From: CAYPCH01 sp964409165
GTDB lineage: Bacteria > Bacillota > Clostridia > Acetivibrionales > Acetivibrionaceae
NCBI GenBank assembly: GCA_964409165.1
Contig: CAYPCH010000034.1
Coordinates: 1-30,522, forward strand
DNA length: 30,522 nt
Reading direction: 5' to 3'
In this document: positions 8,558 to 17,760 of the stretch, piece after piece
Numbering within the stretch: the stretch's first letter is position 1
Layout: every line of letters starts with the position of its first letter
Translations under genes and position numbers: made by a program
The notes under the pieces: generated by a model
What the model was told of the DNA's origin: nothing
What the model saw: the letters and a program-made list of their open reading frames with translations, nothing else
Database searches by the model: none

Positions 8558-10990
8558 ATGCGAGGGAAGATTCGAAGCAGTATTGGAGTTTTTTTGACAG
8601 TTTTGGTTTTTTTGGTAGTAAACGTGGTGGTTGTTAGTGCAAATGCTCCAGATGTCAAATCACACTGGGCTGAAACAGTTGTATCAAGTTGGATGGAACA
8701 AGGGCTTATTGGGGGATATGAAGATGGTACTTTTAGACCTGATAACGCAGTAAAAAGAGCAGAGTTTGTTGCTTTTGCCAACAGGATACTTCAAATGGTG
8801 GACAAGTCCCAGACAGGATTTGTCGATGTGGCATCAACATCATGGTATAGCGATGATGTGTTGAAGGCTGTAGAAGCAGGAATGATCAAAGGATATGGGA
8901 ATGGAATTTTCAAACCGGAAGAGCCTATAACCAGGCAGGAAGCTGCTGTGGTTCTTTATAGCGCGTTTGAGTTGGAGCCGGACGCTACCAATTCAGCAAA
9001 TAGTTTTTCTGATTCATCCCAAATAGCATCATGGGCCAAAAATGCCGTTAGCGCACTTTTTAAAAGTGGCTACATAAAGGGCAGAGACGGAAATAATTTT
9101 GCACCTTCCGCAAACATAACAAGAGCGGAAACTGTAGCAATGATGAACAATGTAATGGGAACTCTTGTTAAGAGTGAAGGAGAGTTCGCAACCTCAGTAA
9201 AGGGAAATCTGGTGGTTAATACTGCCGATGTTGTTTTAAAGGGAATAGAAATAGACGGAGACCTTTTCCTTGCACAGGGTATTGGAGAAGGAAATGTTAC
9301 ACTTGACGGCGTTACCGTAAAAGGAAGGACAGTTGTCAAGGGCGGTGGTTCAAACAGTATTATATTTAAGAACTCAAAAATTAACGGTGGCATAGTAGTT
9401 AACAAAAAAGGAATCAACAAAGTAAGGTTATGGGCTCAGGGTTCAACTATCATCCCTAAGGTAAATCTTAAATCTCCTGCGAAGCTTCAGGAAACTGATA
9501 TTGTAGAGCATGGCTTCCAGGCGGTTAATGTTGGACTTATAAGTGGTGGTGCTCCAGTTGCAGGAGCGGATGAATCAGCAGGCTATGTTGAGCTGGATGG
9601 GGATTTTGATGAAGTATCGGTTGAGACTGAAGGTTCAAAAGTTGATCTGTTAAAAGGAGCCGTTGCAAATATCAATGTCAAGGAACAGGCCAAGGATTCA
9701 AGCATTAAGATTACATCCGGTACTGTTGCAACATTCAAGGTAGATGCCAAGGCAGACGTAAAAATAAATGGCGGTACTGTTAACGCTTTTAGTTTTGGTG
9801 CAAAAGCAACTGATGCAAAAGTAAGCGTTGCCAAGGATGCTATTGTAAAACTAATGGATGTTTTTGCAAAAGTAGAGGTTGCTATCAGCGGAAAGGTTGA
9901 CAGCATGAACTTTGAGAAGGAAGCAACCGACGCAAAAGTTAATGTTGCTGATGGAGCTGAAGTTACAGCAATGAAGATTGTGGCCAAGATATCAGTAACA
10001 GGTACAGGTGAGATTGCAAAAGCAATTATAAGTGTTGTTGGTGTAGTAATGGAAAAGAAACCCGATAGCTTTGAATTTACTGAAGGCGGTTCTGCTATAG
10101 CTGCAGGAACTGAATATAAAGACGATGATATGACACCACCACCATCAGGCGGCGGCGGTGGCGGCGGTGGCTCAAGCGGTGGAGACAGTGAAACACCAGC
10201 TGTAATCAAACCAACATCTGTGGCTGTGGTTGTAAATGATAAGAATGTAGAAGGAACAATATCCGAGTCTAAAGCAACTGTTGGTCTGACAGGTAAAAGT
10301 GACAGTGACATGATTACAGGCGTAAAAATTGTTACAGCTCCTACAGGCTGTTCGCTGTTAATTAAGAATGTAGCATGGGGAAGCAATAGAAGCTATTCCG
10401 TTTCAGAAACTGTATACGGAATAGACAATATAACAATAGGTGGTTTACTTGGTAATGAAGAGAGTACAGATATCAGCCTTGGAATCTTAAGAGCGTTTTT
10501 TGGCAAATCTGTAACCATTAACGGTACACTCAAGAAATCTGGCTATGAATCAAAGAATGTAGCACTAACACTTCAGTTGTCAGAGTCTGATACAACTGGA
10601 AGTTATGAAAACGAATGGGCTACTGTTACAAAGGCTGGAAACGTTTTTACTGGTACGATTAAATCGGGCAAGGAAAGTGTATCCCTCGAAAGCATAGGTA
10701 TAGCCAACTTCCTGTTAACATCTGTAGGGCAACTTCCTTCACATGTAAAAATAGGAGAAAACGAATATGTTGAGGTTAAGGCAAGCAATTTTGAGGATAT
10801 AAAAGTACAGTTTGCTCAAGCTGTACAAGTACAATGGGATAGTTTAACATTAAGTGACCTTGTAGGTGTTGATATGAAATTCAAGGCAAGCAATGACACA
10901 ACAACAGAGTATACTCTCGAAGTTGTTGCTGATGAAGTTATTGCTCCTAGTGATGGTGCTAGTACTGGTTCTGGTGCTGGTTCTGAATAA
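8558..10990 (+). CDS. SLH-domain surface protein
   Basis: Secreted cell-wall-attached protein, 810 residues from ATG 8558, chosen because AAGGAGG lies 6 bp upstream; an in-frame upstream ATG at 8510 has no such site. A signal peptide is clear (RGK, hydrophobic VFLTVLVFLVVNVVVV, then VSANA). Three SLH repeats follow (about 30-72, 88-133, 148-195), each with the GYxDGTFRP or similar core and the xRAE/TRQE motif; these bind cell-wall polysaccharide. Residues about 210-525 are short beta-strand repeats (IDGDLFL, VKGRTVV, AKATDAKVSV) suggesting a beta-helix. A PPPSG8SSGG linker near 527-545 leads to a C-terminal beta-rich region and a Gly/Ser/Ala tail. It lies directly before the polysaccharide locus, suggesting a shared envelope role. 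The ligand or substrate is unknown. Confidence 0.92.
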   Translation: MRGKIRSSIGVFLTVLVFLVVNVVVVSANAPDVKSHWAETVVSSWMEQGLIGGYEDGTFRPDNAVKRAEFVAFANRILQMVDKSQTGFVDVASTSWYSDDVLKAVEAGMIKGYGNGIFKPEEPITRQEAAVVLYSAFELEPDATNSANSFSDSSQIASWAKNAVSALFKSGYIKGRDGNNFAPSANITRAETVAMMNNVMGTLVKSEGEFATSVKGNLVVNTADVVLKGIEIDGDLFLAQGIGEGNVTLDGVTVKGRTVVKGGGSNSIIFKNSKINGGIVVNKKGINKVRLWAQGSTIIPKVNLKSPAKLQETDIVEHGFQAVNVGLISGGAPVAGADESAGYVELDGDFDEVSVETEGSKVDLLKGAVANINVKEQAKDSSIKITSGTVATFKVDAKADVKINGGTVNAFSFGAKATDAKVSVAKDAIVKLMDVFAKVEVAISGKVDSMNFEKEATDAKVNVADGAEVTAMKIVAKISVTGTGEIAKAIISVVGVVMEKKPDSFEFTEGGSAIAAGTEYKDDDMTPPPSGGGGGGGGSSGGDSETPAVIKPTSVAVVVNDKNVEGTISESKATVGLTGKSDSDMITGVKIVTAPTGCSLLIKNVAWGSNRSYSVSETVYGIDNITIGGLLGNEESTDISLGILRAFFGKSVTINGTLKKSGYESKNVALTLQLSESDTTGSYENEWATVTKAGNVFTGTIKSGKESVSLESIGIANFLLTSVGQLPSHVKIGENEYVEVKASNFEDIKVQFAQAVQVQWDSLTLSDLVGVDMKFKASNDTTTEYTLEVVADEVIAPSDGASTGSGAGSE

Positions 10991-11009
10991 TTAAGTCTAC
11001 AAGCTTATA

Positions 11010-11053
11010 CAAGATACCGCTTGCAATCAATTTTGATTGCGAGCGGTATCTTG
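11010..11053 (+). promoter_or_regulatory. Strong hairpin without T-tract after the SLH gene
   Basis: A 21-bp stem (11010-11030 with 11033-11053, one wobble) and a tiny loop, but no run of T afterwards on either strand. It sits between the SLH gene and the next gene, about 40 bp before its start. It may stabilise or process the mRNA, or partly attenuate transcription. Confidence 0.7.
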
Positions 11054-11090
11054 GAAGGCTTGAATAGCCCTGTGAAATTATGGAGGGAAT

Positions 11091-11948
11091 ATGAAAAAAA
11101 TAATTATTTCTATTATTGTAGTTGTAGTATTACTTTCGGGTGCATCGGTTCTGTTTTTGTATAGGCTCGGTGACAGAATGCTGGAGGAAATGCTTCTTAC
11201 GGAGCTTGGCAGTGAAGATATTTTGCTTGATGATGACATGTTTGGTGATATGGGCAAAAATGTTGCAATAGACGAGCGTAATGATGAAAGTGATGTTCAG
11301 AGCGGTGATCAAGACTTAAAAGAGGATAACGATAAAATTGATACCGGTAAAGTTGGCGATAATGGAAAGACTGTTGCAGTTAAAGATAATGAAGGAAAAG
11401 AAGTCAAAGAGCCAAAAGCAACGGATAATTCAAAAACCGCAGAATCTGCGGATAGCGGGAATAAGAATTCCGGCACAGATGTATCGGGTAATGATGCAGT
11501 AGTTTCAGAACCTGCCGGGAGTGAGAATAAGAATCCAAAGGACAATAATGATAATTTAAATACGCAGAAACCTGACAATGAGAAAAATATTGCTGATGAC
11601 AAAAGTGGAAGTGATGGAAGCAAAGCTCCAGATGGAAAAGGCAATTTACCGATAAATAACAATGACAAGGGTGCTGAGCAGAAACCACCTGATAAACCAA
11701 AAGAACAAACAATAACCGCTGATAAAATTGAAGAAATAAAGGACAAGGTTAGTTTTAAGGACAAGATGGAAATATCTACAATGGTTTTGAAGAGGCTTTC
11801 AACATCTGATATAAATAATTTAAGGAAAATGACATCAAACGGTTTAAATGACACTGAAGTGGATTATGCGAAAGATCTCGTCAAGTCCAAGTTTACAGAA
11901 GATGAAGTAGTAAAAATAAAGGATATGTATAATAAGTTTATGAAATAG
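11091..11948 (+). CDS. Membrane-anchored acidic low-complexity protein
   Basis: Unrecognised 285-residue protein. It begins with one hydrophobic segment (about 3-24: IIISIIVVVVLLSGASVLFL) that is probably a signal anchor, placing the rest outside the cell. Residues about 45-205 are disordered and rich in Asp, Asn, Lys, Gly and Ser. The C-terminus (about 210-285) is predicted helical with two similar patterns, LSTSDINNLRKM and FTEDEVVKIKDM, each reading as a short helix after a turn. The ribosome binding site is GGAGGG, 5 bp before the ATG. It lies between the SLH gene and the Wzz-like gene on the same strand and may belong to either unit. No function is assigned. Confidence 0.8.
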   Translation: MKKIIISIIVVVVLLSGASVLFLYRLGDRMLEEMLLTELGSEDILLDDDMFGDMGKNVAIDERNDESDVQSGDQDLKEDNDKIDTGKVGDNGKTVAVKDNEGKEVKEPKATDNSKTAESADSGNKNSGTDVSGNDAVVSEPAGSENKNPKDNNDNLNTQKPDNEKNIADDKSGSDGSKAPDGKGNLPINNNDKGAEQKPPDKPKEQTITADKIEEIKDKVSFKDKMEISTMVLKRLSTSDINNLRKMTSNGLNDTEVDYAKDLVKSKFTEDEVVKIKDMYNKFMK

Positions 11949-11992
11949 AATTGAGATTTGCTTTATTTTGTGGGTATTAACCAGGTTGGTTA

Positions 11993-12012
11993 TTATTAAG
12001 GGGGCTTAATAA
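11993..12012 (+). promoter_or_regulatory. Hairpin presenting the wzz-like ribosome binding site
   Basis: TTATTAAG (11993-12000) and CTTAATAA (12005-12012) form a perfect 8-bp stem around the loop GGGG, which is the only Shine-Dalgarno candidate. The stem ends at the base before the GTG start. Local folding could set how accessible this site is. Confidence 0.6.
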
Positions 12013-13643
12013 GTGGGTACTAACGATACAAGAGATAAAATTGAACTTATTGTCAAGAGCGATGAAGACAGTGGCAAAGAATTGGATATCAGAAAATTAA
12101 TAAAAATACTACTGAAGGGTAAATGGATTATTCTTGGTGCTGTAATAGTTTGTATAATAGTCTCTTTTATAGCCTTGACATTTACCAATGACTATAAGGG
12201 TGTAGTTAAAACGATTGTATCATTTAACTTTGACGGTATTGAAAAGGGATTGGACCCTAAGGGAAATACCTTTGATATAAGTCAAGTAAAGTCACCTGTA
12301 ATAATTGAAAACGTGGTAGTGAAGCAGGGACTTGAGAAATATGGTTTAAACTCGGATGTGATAAGAAACGAGATTGAAATCGCACCTATTATTCCAAAGA
12401 ATATAACAGACAAGATCAAGATGCTCGAGGAGGACAAGCAGAACGGTATTGACAAACTCCAGAGCTTCACATATTATCCCAATAGGTTTGTTATAAGCTT
12501 TAATGTTTCCAAAGAATATAATATAAGTGGCAATAAAGCAAGAGAAATACTGGCTGAAATTATCAGGGAGTATAAGAATAATTTCTATGAGACATATTCC
12601 GACAGGTCAATCCTTGCAAATGCTGTGGGACAGATAGATTATGAAGAATATGATTATCCTGAATTGACGATAGTAATAAGAAATCAATTGGATTTGATGA
12701 AAAGCTATCTTCAGTCCAAAATTCAAGAAAAGAATGCTTCAGATTTCAGAGCAAAAGGTACAGGAATGACTTTTGCAGATCTTAGAGAAACAGTAGATGT
12801 AGTAGATACTGTAGATGTAAACAGGTATGATTCCATAGTTGGTGCTTTTAAGCTTACAAAAGACAAAGACCGTCTTATCAAGTACTATGAGCATATTATC
12901 AAAAGAAAAGAACTTGAAAAAGCAAAAAAAGAAGATGAAGCTGAAACTGTTGACAATATGTTGAGTAAATATCAGAAGAGTGAAAACACAGTCCTTATGC
13001 CCGGATTAAACAGTGACAGCAGTATGACAGGTATGCTTAATCTTGAGGGTGCCGATGACTACTATAATTCGNNNNNNNNNNNNNNNNNNNNNNNNNNNNN
13101 NNNNNNNNNNNNNNNNNNNNNNNNNNNNNNNNNNNNNNNNNNNNNNNNNNNNNNNNNNNNNNNNNNNNNNNCAGCAGTATGACAGGTATGCTTAATCTTG
13201 AGGGTGCCGATGACTACTATAATTCGCTATCTGAAAGATATACCAATGCAGGTGTTGAATCTAAATTTGCAATGCAGGATATTGCTTATTACCAGAAGGA
13301 GATTGAAGAGTTAAGAAATGACACAGTGTCACAAGAGGAAAAAGAAAAAGCTGAGGTCATTGTTAATGATATGATTCCAAATCTCAAAAATAAACTTGAA
13401 AACATAATCAATATGACTAATGATACTGTTTCAGAGTATTATGAAGGACAGGTTTTTGAAGATGCAATAAAGAATTTGACTCCTGAGCAGTATCAGAGTC
13501 AGGGCGTAAACAAGCTTTATATTCTAATAGCAGGATTAGCAGGATTCTTCCTGTCATGCTTTGCCTTACTAGCAGTTTATTATATGAAAAATGACTTTGA
13601 GGAAAAGGCAGTTGCTGATTCTGTTCAGAAACAAGCGTCATAA
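12013..13643 (+). CDS. Wzz-like polysaccharide chain-length regulator (interrupted by an N spacer)
   Basis: Polysaccharide co-polymerase of the Wzz type in the cytoplasmic membrane. It starts at GTG 12013 after GGGGG. Residues 1-37 are cytoplasmic (LDIRKLIKILLKGKW is the usual Wzz entry), membrane helix 1 is about 38-57, and a long extracellular helical domain follows. The last helix is LYILIAGLAGFFLSCFALLAVYYM, with a short cytoplasmic tail. No kinase domain is fused. The 100 N at 13072-13171 break the frame, but 55 bp on both sides are identical. Removing one copy and the spacer gives 1476 bp, exactly 492 codons (491 residues) in frame, so the gene is almost surely intact. It opens the polysaccharide locus and should control glycan length together with the Wzy at 19035. 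Confidence 0.85.
13017..13226. other. Spurious assembly gap: 100 N flanked by an identical 55-bp overlap
   Basis: Bases 13017-13071 and 13172-13226 are identical (55 bp). The 100 N are a scaffold placeholder between contigs that really overlap. Collapsing 13072-13226 restores the reading frame of the Wzz-like gene. Confidence 0.93.
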
Positions 13644-13929
13644 AAGTTGGTTTGTATTTTAATTGTAGTGTCAAGTGAATATTATTTTTTATTCAAGCGT
13701 AGGTTTTTATTCTGATATTTTGGGATTAGATCAATATAGCTTATTAATTAATGTTTATGAAGAAGAAAAATTCGGGGGAGAGTAGCTGTAGAATATTAGA
13801 ATTTGATAATTGCTTATGTAGCCTGATGGCTATGTGCTTTATTTCGCAATAAGAGTTTTGGATTAAGGTAGTTGGAATTTTATTAAGAGTTCGGCCATAT
13901 CAACAGTTAACGAAAGAGGGGGAAATCTA

Positions 13930-15180
13930 ATGAAAACTGACATATTAAGGAATATACCCTTTTCTCCACCGGATATTACCGATGCAGAGATTTCAGAAAT
14001 GGTTCAGGTTATGAAATCGGGCTGGATTACGACTGGACCTAAGACAAAGCTATTTGAGAAAAAAATAGCCGAGTACATTGGAGTGAATAAAGCTGTTTGC
14101 CTTAATTCTGCAACATCTGCCATGGAAATGACTTTAAGGATTCTAGGTATTGGTGAAGGTGACGAAGTAATAACGACAGCATATACATATACAGCATCTG
14201 CATCTGTTATTGACCATGTAGGAGCAAAAATAGTTTTGGTCGATGTAGCCCCGAACTCTTATGAAATGGATTATTCCAAGCTGGCCGATGCGATAACCGA
14301 GCGAACCAAGGCTATTATTCCGGTTGATTTGGCGGGAGTCATATGTGACTATGATGCTATATATGAAGCAGTAGAAAGCAAAAAGCATTTATTTAAGCCA
14401 AATAACCAGCTACAGAATTTGTTTGACCGGGTAATTGTAATGGCTGATTCAGCACATGCTTTTGGTGCCAAGATGGACAACCTAATATGTGGCAGGATTG
14501 CCGATTTTACATGTTTCTCTTTTCATGCTGTAAAGAATCTGACAACTGCTGAAGGTGGAGCTGTTGTATGGCGTGGTGGCATGGGAATAGATGATGACTG
14601 GTTGTATAACCAATATATGCTATACAGCTTGCATGGACAGTCCAAGGATGCATTGGAAAAGACTCAAAAGGGAAGCTGGGAGTACGACATCATATATCCG
14701 GCGTATAAATGCAATATGACTGATATTTTGGCCAGTTTGGGATTGATGCAGCTTGACAGGCTGGATGAGCTGCTTTACAGGCGCCGTGAAATTATTGAAA
14801 TATATGATAGGGAATTATTGCCTTTAGGCATTAGCAGTTTACAGCACTTTGGAGACTATTTTGCATCAAGTGGTCACTTGTATTTGACCAGGATACCCGG
14901 AATCGGGGAGAATGAGAGAAATGAAATAATCAGAAGAATGGCAGAAGCGGGTGTTGCATGTAATGTTCATTACAAGCCGTTGCCGATGTTCACTGCATAT
15001 AGGAATTTGGGATTTGATATAGACGATTACCCTAATGCGTATAACCAGTACGCTAGTGAGATTACACTTCCGCTACATACTATGCTTGGTGATGATGATG
15101 TGGAGTATGTATGTGATAATTATAAGAGTGTGTTGGGTAAGGTTTTGAATGTCTGTGGAGTAAAGAAGAAGGTGGGATGA
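13930..15180 (+). CDS. DegT/DnrJ/EryC1/StrS sugar aminotransferase
   Basis: PLP-dependent aminotransferase of 416 residues that would convert a keto nucleotide-sugar into an amino sugar in the cytoplasm. The start ATG follows AGAGGGGGAAA. The N-terminus shows the family signature (PPDITDAEISEMVQVMKSGWITTGP), then SATSAMEM for phosphate binding. D173 and H176 lie in ADSAHAFG, and the PLP lysine is K202 in FHAVKNLTTAEGG. Length is normal to slightly long because of an insertion around 150-165. The neighbouring GNAT acetyltransferase would acetylate the new amino group. The 4,6-dehydratase that should make the keto sugar is not in the window. The sugar itself cannot be read from the sequence. 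Confidence 0.92.
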   Translation: MKTDILRNIPFSPPDITDAEISEMVQVMKSGWITTGPKTKLFEKKIAEYIGVNKAVCLNSATSAMEMTLRILGIGEGDEVITTAYTYTASASVIDHVGAKIVLVDVAPNSYEMDYSKLADAITERTKAIIPVDLAGVICDYDAIYEAVESKKHLFKPNNQLQNLFDRVIVMADSAHAFGAKMDNLICGRIADFTCFSFHAVKNLTTAEGGAVVWRGGMGIDDDWLYNQYMLYSLHGQSKDALEKTQKGSWEYDIIYPAYKCNMTDILASLGLMQLDRLDELLYRRREIIEIYDRELLPLGISSLQHFGDYFASSGHLYLTRIPGIGENERNEIIRRMAEAGVACNVHYKPLPMFTAYRNLGFDIDDYPNAYNQYASEITLPLHTMLGDDDVEYVCDNYKSVLGKVLNVCGVKKKVG

Positions 15181-15234
15181 GGGTAAGATTAAAAGGTATG
15201 CCTTTAAAAGGATAATAGTAATTGAGGTGTAAAA

Positions 15235-15837
15235 ATGCTACGAATGGCAACACATAATGATTTAGATGGAATTGCAGCTTTGCACACTAAGTGTTTTTCA
15301 GAGTATTTCCTGACTAAACTCGGAAACAATCTTCTTTCAAAGTACTATAAAGAGTTTATGACAAGTGATGATATAGTAATAGTATATACAGATGAAGATG
15401 ATAAAATTGTAGGTTTATTAGTCGGGACTCCTGCATCAAGCACAGGACGAAATAATTTCATTAAGCACAATTTTGTTTCTGTTTTCTTTAAAATTTTATT
15501 ATTGTGTGTAAAGTTTGATAAGGATACATGGGATAGAGTTCTTGCCTTTCTTAAATTGCATTTAAAGAATAATAAAAATGTTCATGATAGTAGTAATTGT
15601 TGCAAAGGAAAGGAAATGAGGTTGCTTTCGATTTGTGTTTCTGATGATTACAAGGGAAGAAGCGTAGCTGAAAGTTTGGTAATAGAATTTGAAGAATCTC
15701 TTCGACTTTTAGGCTATGATTCTTATGCTTTGACAGTATTCAAATCAAACTTGCGTGCAAACAACTTCTATATGAAAATGGGTATGACTGTAAAGAAAGA
15801 AACAAATTCAGAGTATGAATACAAAAAAGAGCTTTAG
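15235..15837 (+). CDS. GNAT-family N-acetyltransferase
   Basis: 200-residue acetyl-CoA-dependent acyltransferase of the GNAT fold. It shows the N-terminal RMATHNDLDGIAALHTKCF, the central strand LLSICVSDDYKGRSVAESL (acetyl-CoA loop, diverged from Q/RxxGxG/A to YKGRSVA) and the C-terminal NLRANNFYMKMGM. The ribosome binding site GAGGTG lies 5 bp before the ATG. Its place between the aminotransferase and the initiating sugar transferase suggests it acetylates a nucleotide-amino sugar, as WecD and PseH do. The middle part (about 85-125) is an unusual lysine-rich insertion. From here on the locus is visibly more AT-rich. Confidence 0.82.
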   Translation: MLRMATHNDLDGIAALHTKCFSEYFLTKLGNNLLSKYYKEFMTSDDIVIVYTDEDDKIVGLLVGTPASSTGRNNFIKHNFVSVFFKILLLCVKFDKDTWDRVLAFLKLHLKNNKNVHDSSNCCKGKEMRLLSICVSDDYKGRSVAESLVIEFEESLRLLGYDSYALTVFKSNLRANNFYMKMGMTVKKETNSEYEYKKEL

Positions 15838-15870
15838 GAATAAAACTATCTAAAAGTAAGGAACTGAATT

Positions 15871-16620
15871 ATGAAAATTTTAAAATGGGATGACATTCCT
15901 GAAGATATGAAAAATGAAAGTGTATATAAATATTACGAAATTCTTAAAAAACGACGATTAAGCTTATTGGCTAAAAGGGTATTTGACTTGTCAATTTCAC
16001 TTATGATATTAGTTATTCTATTGCCAATAGCATTGATAATTTGTATATTAATAAAAAGGGATTCAAGAGGAGCCGTTTTATTTACTCAACAAAGAGTTAC
16101 TCAATACGGTAAGAAATTTAGAATATTTAAATTTAGAACTATGGTATCAAATGCGGATGTTATAGGTAATTTATTGACAACAAAGGATGATGTCAGAGTT
16201 ACAAAAGTAGGACACTTTTTGAGGAAATATCGACTAGATGAGATACCTCAGATAATTAATATTATATTAGGAGATATGACGTTTGTAGGAACAAGACCGG
16301 AAGTTGAAAAGTATGTTCAGTTTTATACCGATGAAATGAAAGCTACTCTTCTTTTGCCGGCAGGACTAACATCTGAAGCAAGTATTCAATATGTTGATGA
16401 AGAGGGATTACTGTCTAATGCAGAAAATGTTGATAAAACATATGTGGATGTTGTTTTACCTAAAAAAATGCAATACAATTTAAAAGAAGTAGAAAAATTT
16501 AGTTTTTTAAGTGAGATAAAAATAATAATTAAAACAGCATTAGTAGTTGCAAGAAAGCGCAAAAATATTAAAACTTCTGTTGAAAAAGTAGCGATACGCG
16601 AAAATGAGGTAAGAATGTAA
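15871..16620 (+). CDS. Initiating sugar-phosphate transferase (PglC/WcaJ-type)
   Basis: Monotopic phosphoglycosyl transferase that moves a sugar phosphate from a nucleotide sugar to undecaprenyl phosphate, starting repeat-unit assembly at the inner membrane face. 249 residues: the core begins with KRVFDLSISLMILVILLPIA (re-entrant membrane helix, about 35-60). VLFTQQRVTQYGKKFRIFKFRTM follows, then the catalytic Asp123-Glu124 pair in RKYRLDEIPQ, and GDMTFVGTRPE. A 35-residue N-terminal extension and a longer C-terminal tail (about 200-249) are present. There are no extra N-terminal membrane helices as in WcaJ, so it resembles the minimal PglC type. The stop codon shares a base with the next start (TAATG), showing translational coupling. 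Confidence 0.93.
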   Translation: MKILKWDDIPEDMKNESVYKYYEILKKRRLSLLAKRVFDLSISLMILVILLPIALIICILIKRDSRGAVLFTQQRVTQYGKKFRIFKFRTMVSNADVIGNLLTTKDDVRVTKVGHFLRKYRLDEIPQIINIILGDMTFVGTRPEVEKYVQFYTDEMKATLLLPAGLTSEASIQYVDEEGLLSNAENVDKTYVDVVLPKKMQYNLKEVEKFSFLSEIKIIIKTALVVARKRKNIKTSVEKVAIRENEVRM

Positions 16621-17369
16621 TGAAGGATTTAGTATCAATAATAACACCAACATTTAATAGCGAGAATTTTATAAGTAATACAATAGATTCAGTGCTAAAC
16701 CAAACATATAAAAATTGGGAAATGATTATTGTTGATGATCATTCTACAGATAAAACAAGGCAAGTTGTTGAAAGATATATTAAGCAAGACAGTCGAATTA
16801 AATACTGTTATCTTGATGTGAATTTTGGCGCCGCTATGGCTCGAACAAAAGCCATGGATATGGCAAAGGGCGATTATATCGCATTTTTAGATAGTGATGA
16901 TTTGTGGGTTGAAAATAAGTTAGAATGCCAATTGTCTTTTATGAAGAAAAACAATTACAATTTTACATGCACTTCTTATGAGAAAATTGACGAGGAAGGA
17001 AAAACATTAGAAAGAATGTTTAGAGCGAAGGAAAAGACAGATTATAATGGAGTTTTATTAAGTTGTCCTATTGGTAATTCAAGTGTTATTTATAACGTTA
17101 GGGAACTTGGTAAATTCGTAGTACCCAATATTAGAAAGAGAAACGATGATGCTTTGTGGTTGCAGATATTAAAGAAAGAAAAGTATATATATGGAATGCC
17201 GGATGTTTTAATGAAATATAGAATTAGAAAGAGCTCTATATCTAGTAATAAAATTAGTTTAATTAAATATCATTGGAGGTTGTATAGAGAAATTGAGCGT
17301 TTATCAGTTGTACGCTCATTATTTCATATATGTTTTTGGGGTTATTTGAAAGTTTTTAGAGTTAAGTAG
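16620..17369 (+). CDS. Family 2 glycosyltransferase
   Basis: GT-A fold inverting glycosyltransferase, 249 residues. It opens with VSIITPTFNSENFISNTIDSVLNQTYKN, followed by EMIIVDDHSTD (nucleotide binding) and FLDSDDLW with the metal-binding Asp91/Asp93. KRNDDALWLQILKK near 180 is the usual acceptor-site region. No membrane helix is seen. It overlaps the preceding transferase gene by one base, so it probably adds the second sugar. Donor and acceptor cannot be deduced. Confidence 0.93.
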   Translation: MKDLVSIITPTFNSENFISNTIDSVLNQTYKNWEMIIVDDHSTDKTRQVVERYIKQDSRIKYCYLDVNFGAAMARTKAMDMAKGDYIAFLDSDDLWVENKLECQLSFMKKNNYNFTCTSYEKIDEEGKTLERMFRAKEKTDYNGVLLSCPIGNSSVIYNVRELGKFVVPNIRKRNDDALWLQILKKEKYIYGMPDVLMKYRIRKSSISSNKISLIKYHWRLYREIERLSVVRSLFHICFWGYLKVFRVK

Positions 17370-17760
17370 AATGTTACAAATATGTATATAACAAAATGGA
17401 TTTCTGTTGTTTTTTTATAAGTGGAAAGGAAATAACTTATTCTAAATTTTAGAGGATAGCTTTTATGTAAAAAATTTTGATTAACTAATTGTTAAAAAGA
17501 GCAATCAATATTGTAAGGAATGAACCAATGTGTTTATAAAATAGGTGATGTAATCTTGAAATAGAATAACAATATCTTTAAATAAAGGTTTTTGGCAATA
17601 GATTTAGTCTTATACTATAAAGACTACAATATGGGGTTAAATAGCGATAAAGGAATGGTTTGAATATTACATGTATTAATTTTCCATTTAAAAGTTGTAT
17701 AATTAGATTGTAATGAAATGTTATATATCAAAGATATAAATATAAACGAGGGGAAGCATT
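17370..17760 (+). other. 391-bp AT-rich gap within the glycan locus
   Basis: No ORF with a ribosome binding site is found on either strand and stops are frequent in all frames. A TATAAT at 17698-17703, about 60 bp before the next start, may be a -10 box, but no clear -35 is found. The size of the gap hints that the locus was put together from separate pieces or lost a gene here. Confidence 0.5.

Noticed and set aside
9583..10386. Long minus-strand open frame (267 codons) inside the SLH gene
   Set aside because: It lies fully antisense to a clearly coding, repeat-rich gene, has no ribosome binding site and has a low-complexity product. It arises from the biased codons of the repeats.
11309..11854. 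Minus-strand open frame of 181 codons opposite the acidic protein gene
   Set aside because: Low-complexity Ser/Leu/Phe product caused by the Lys/Asp/Asn-rich sense codons; no start signals.
13644..13929. Possible riboswitch or eps-associated RNA before the aminotransferase gene
   Set aside because: Only a 5-bp stem (TAGCC/GGCTA near 13820) is seen. The core sequences of c-di-GMP, cobalamin or SAM riboswitches are absent, and I could not match an eps-associated RNA element.
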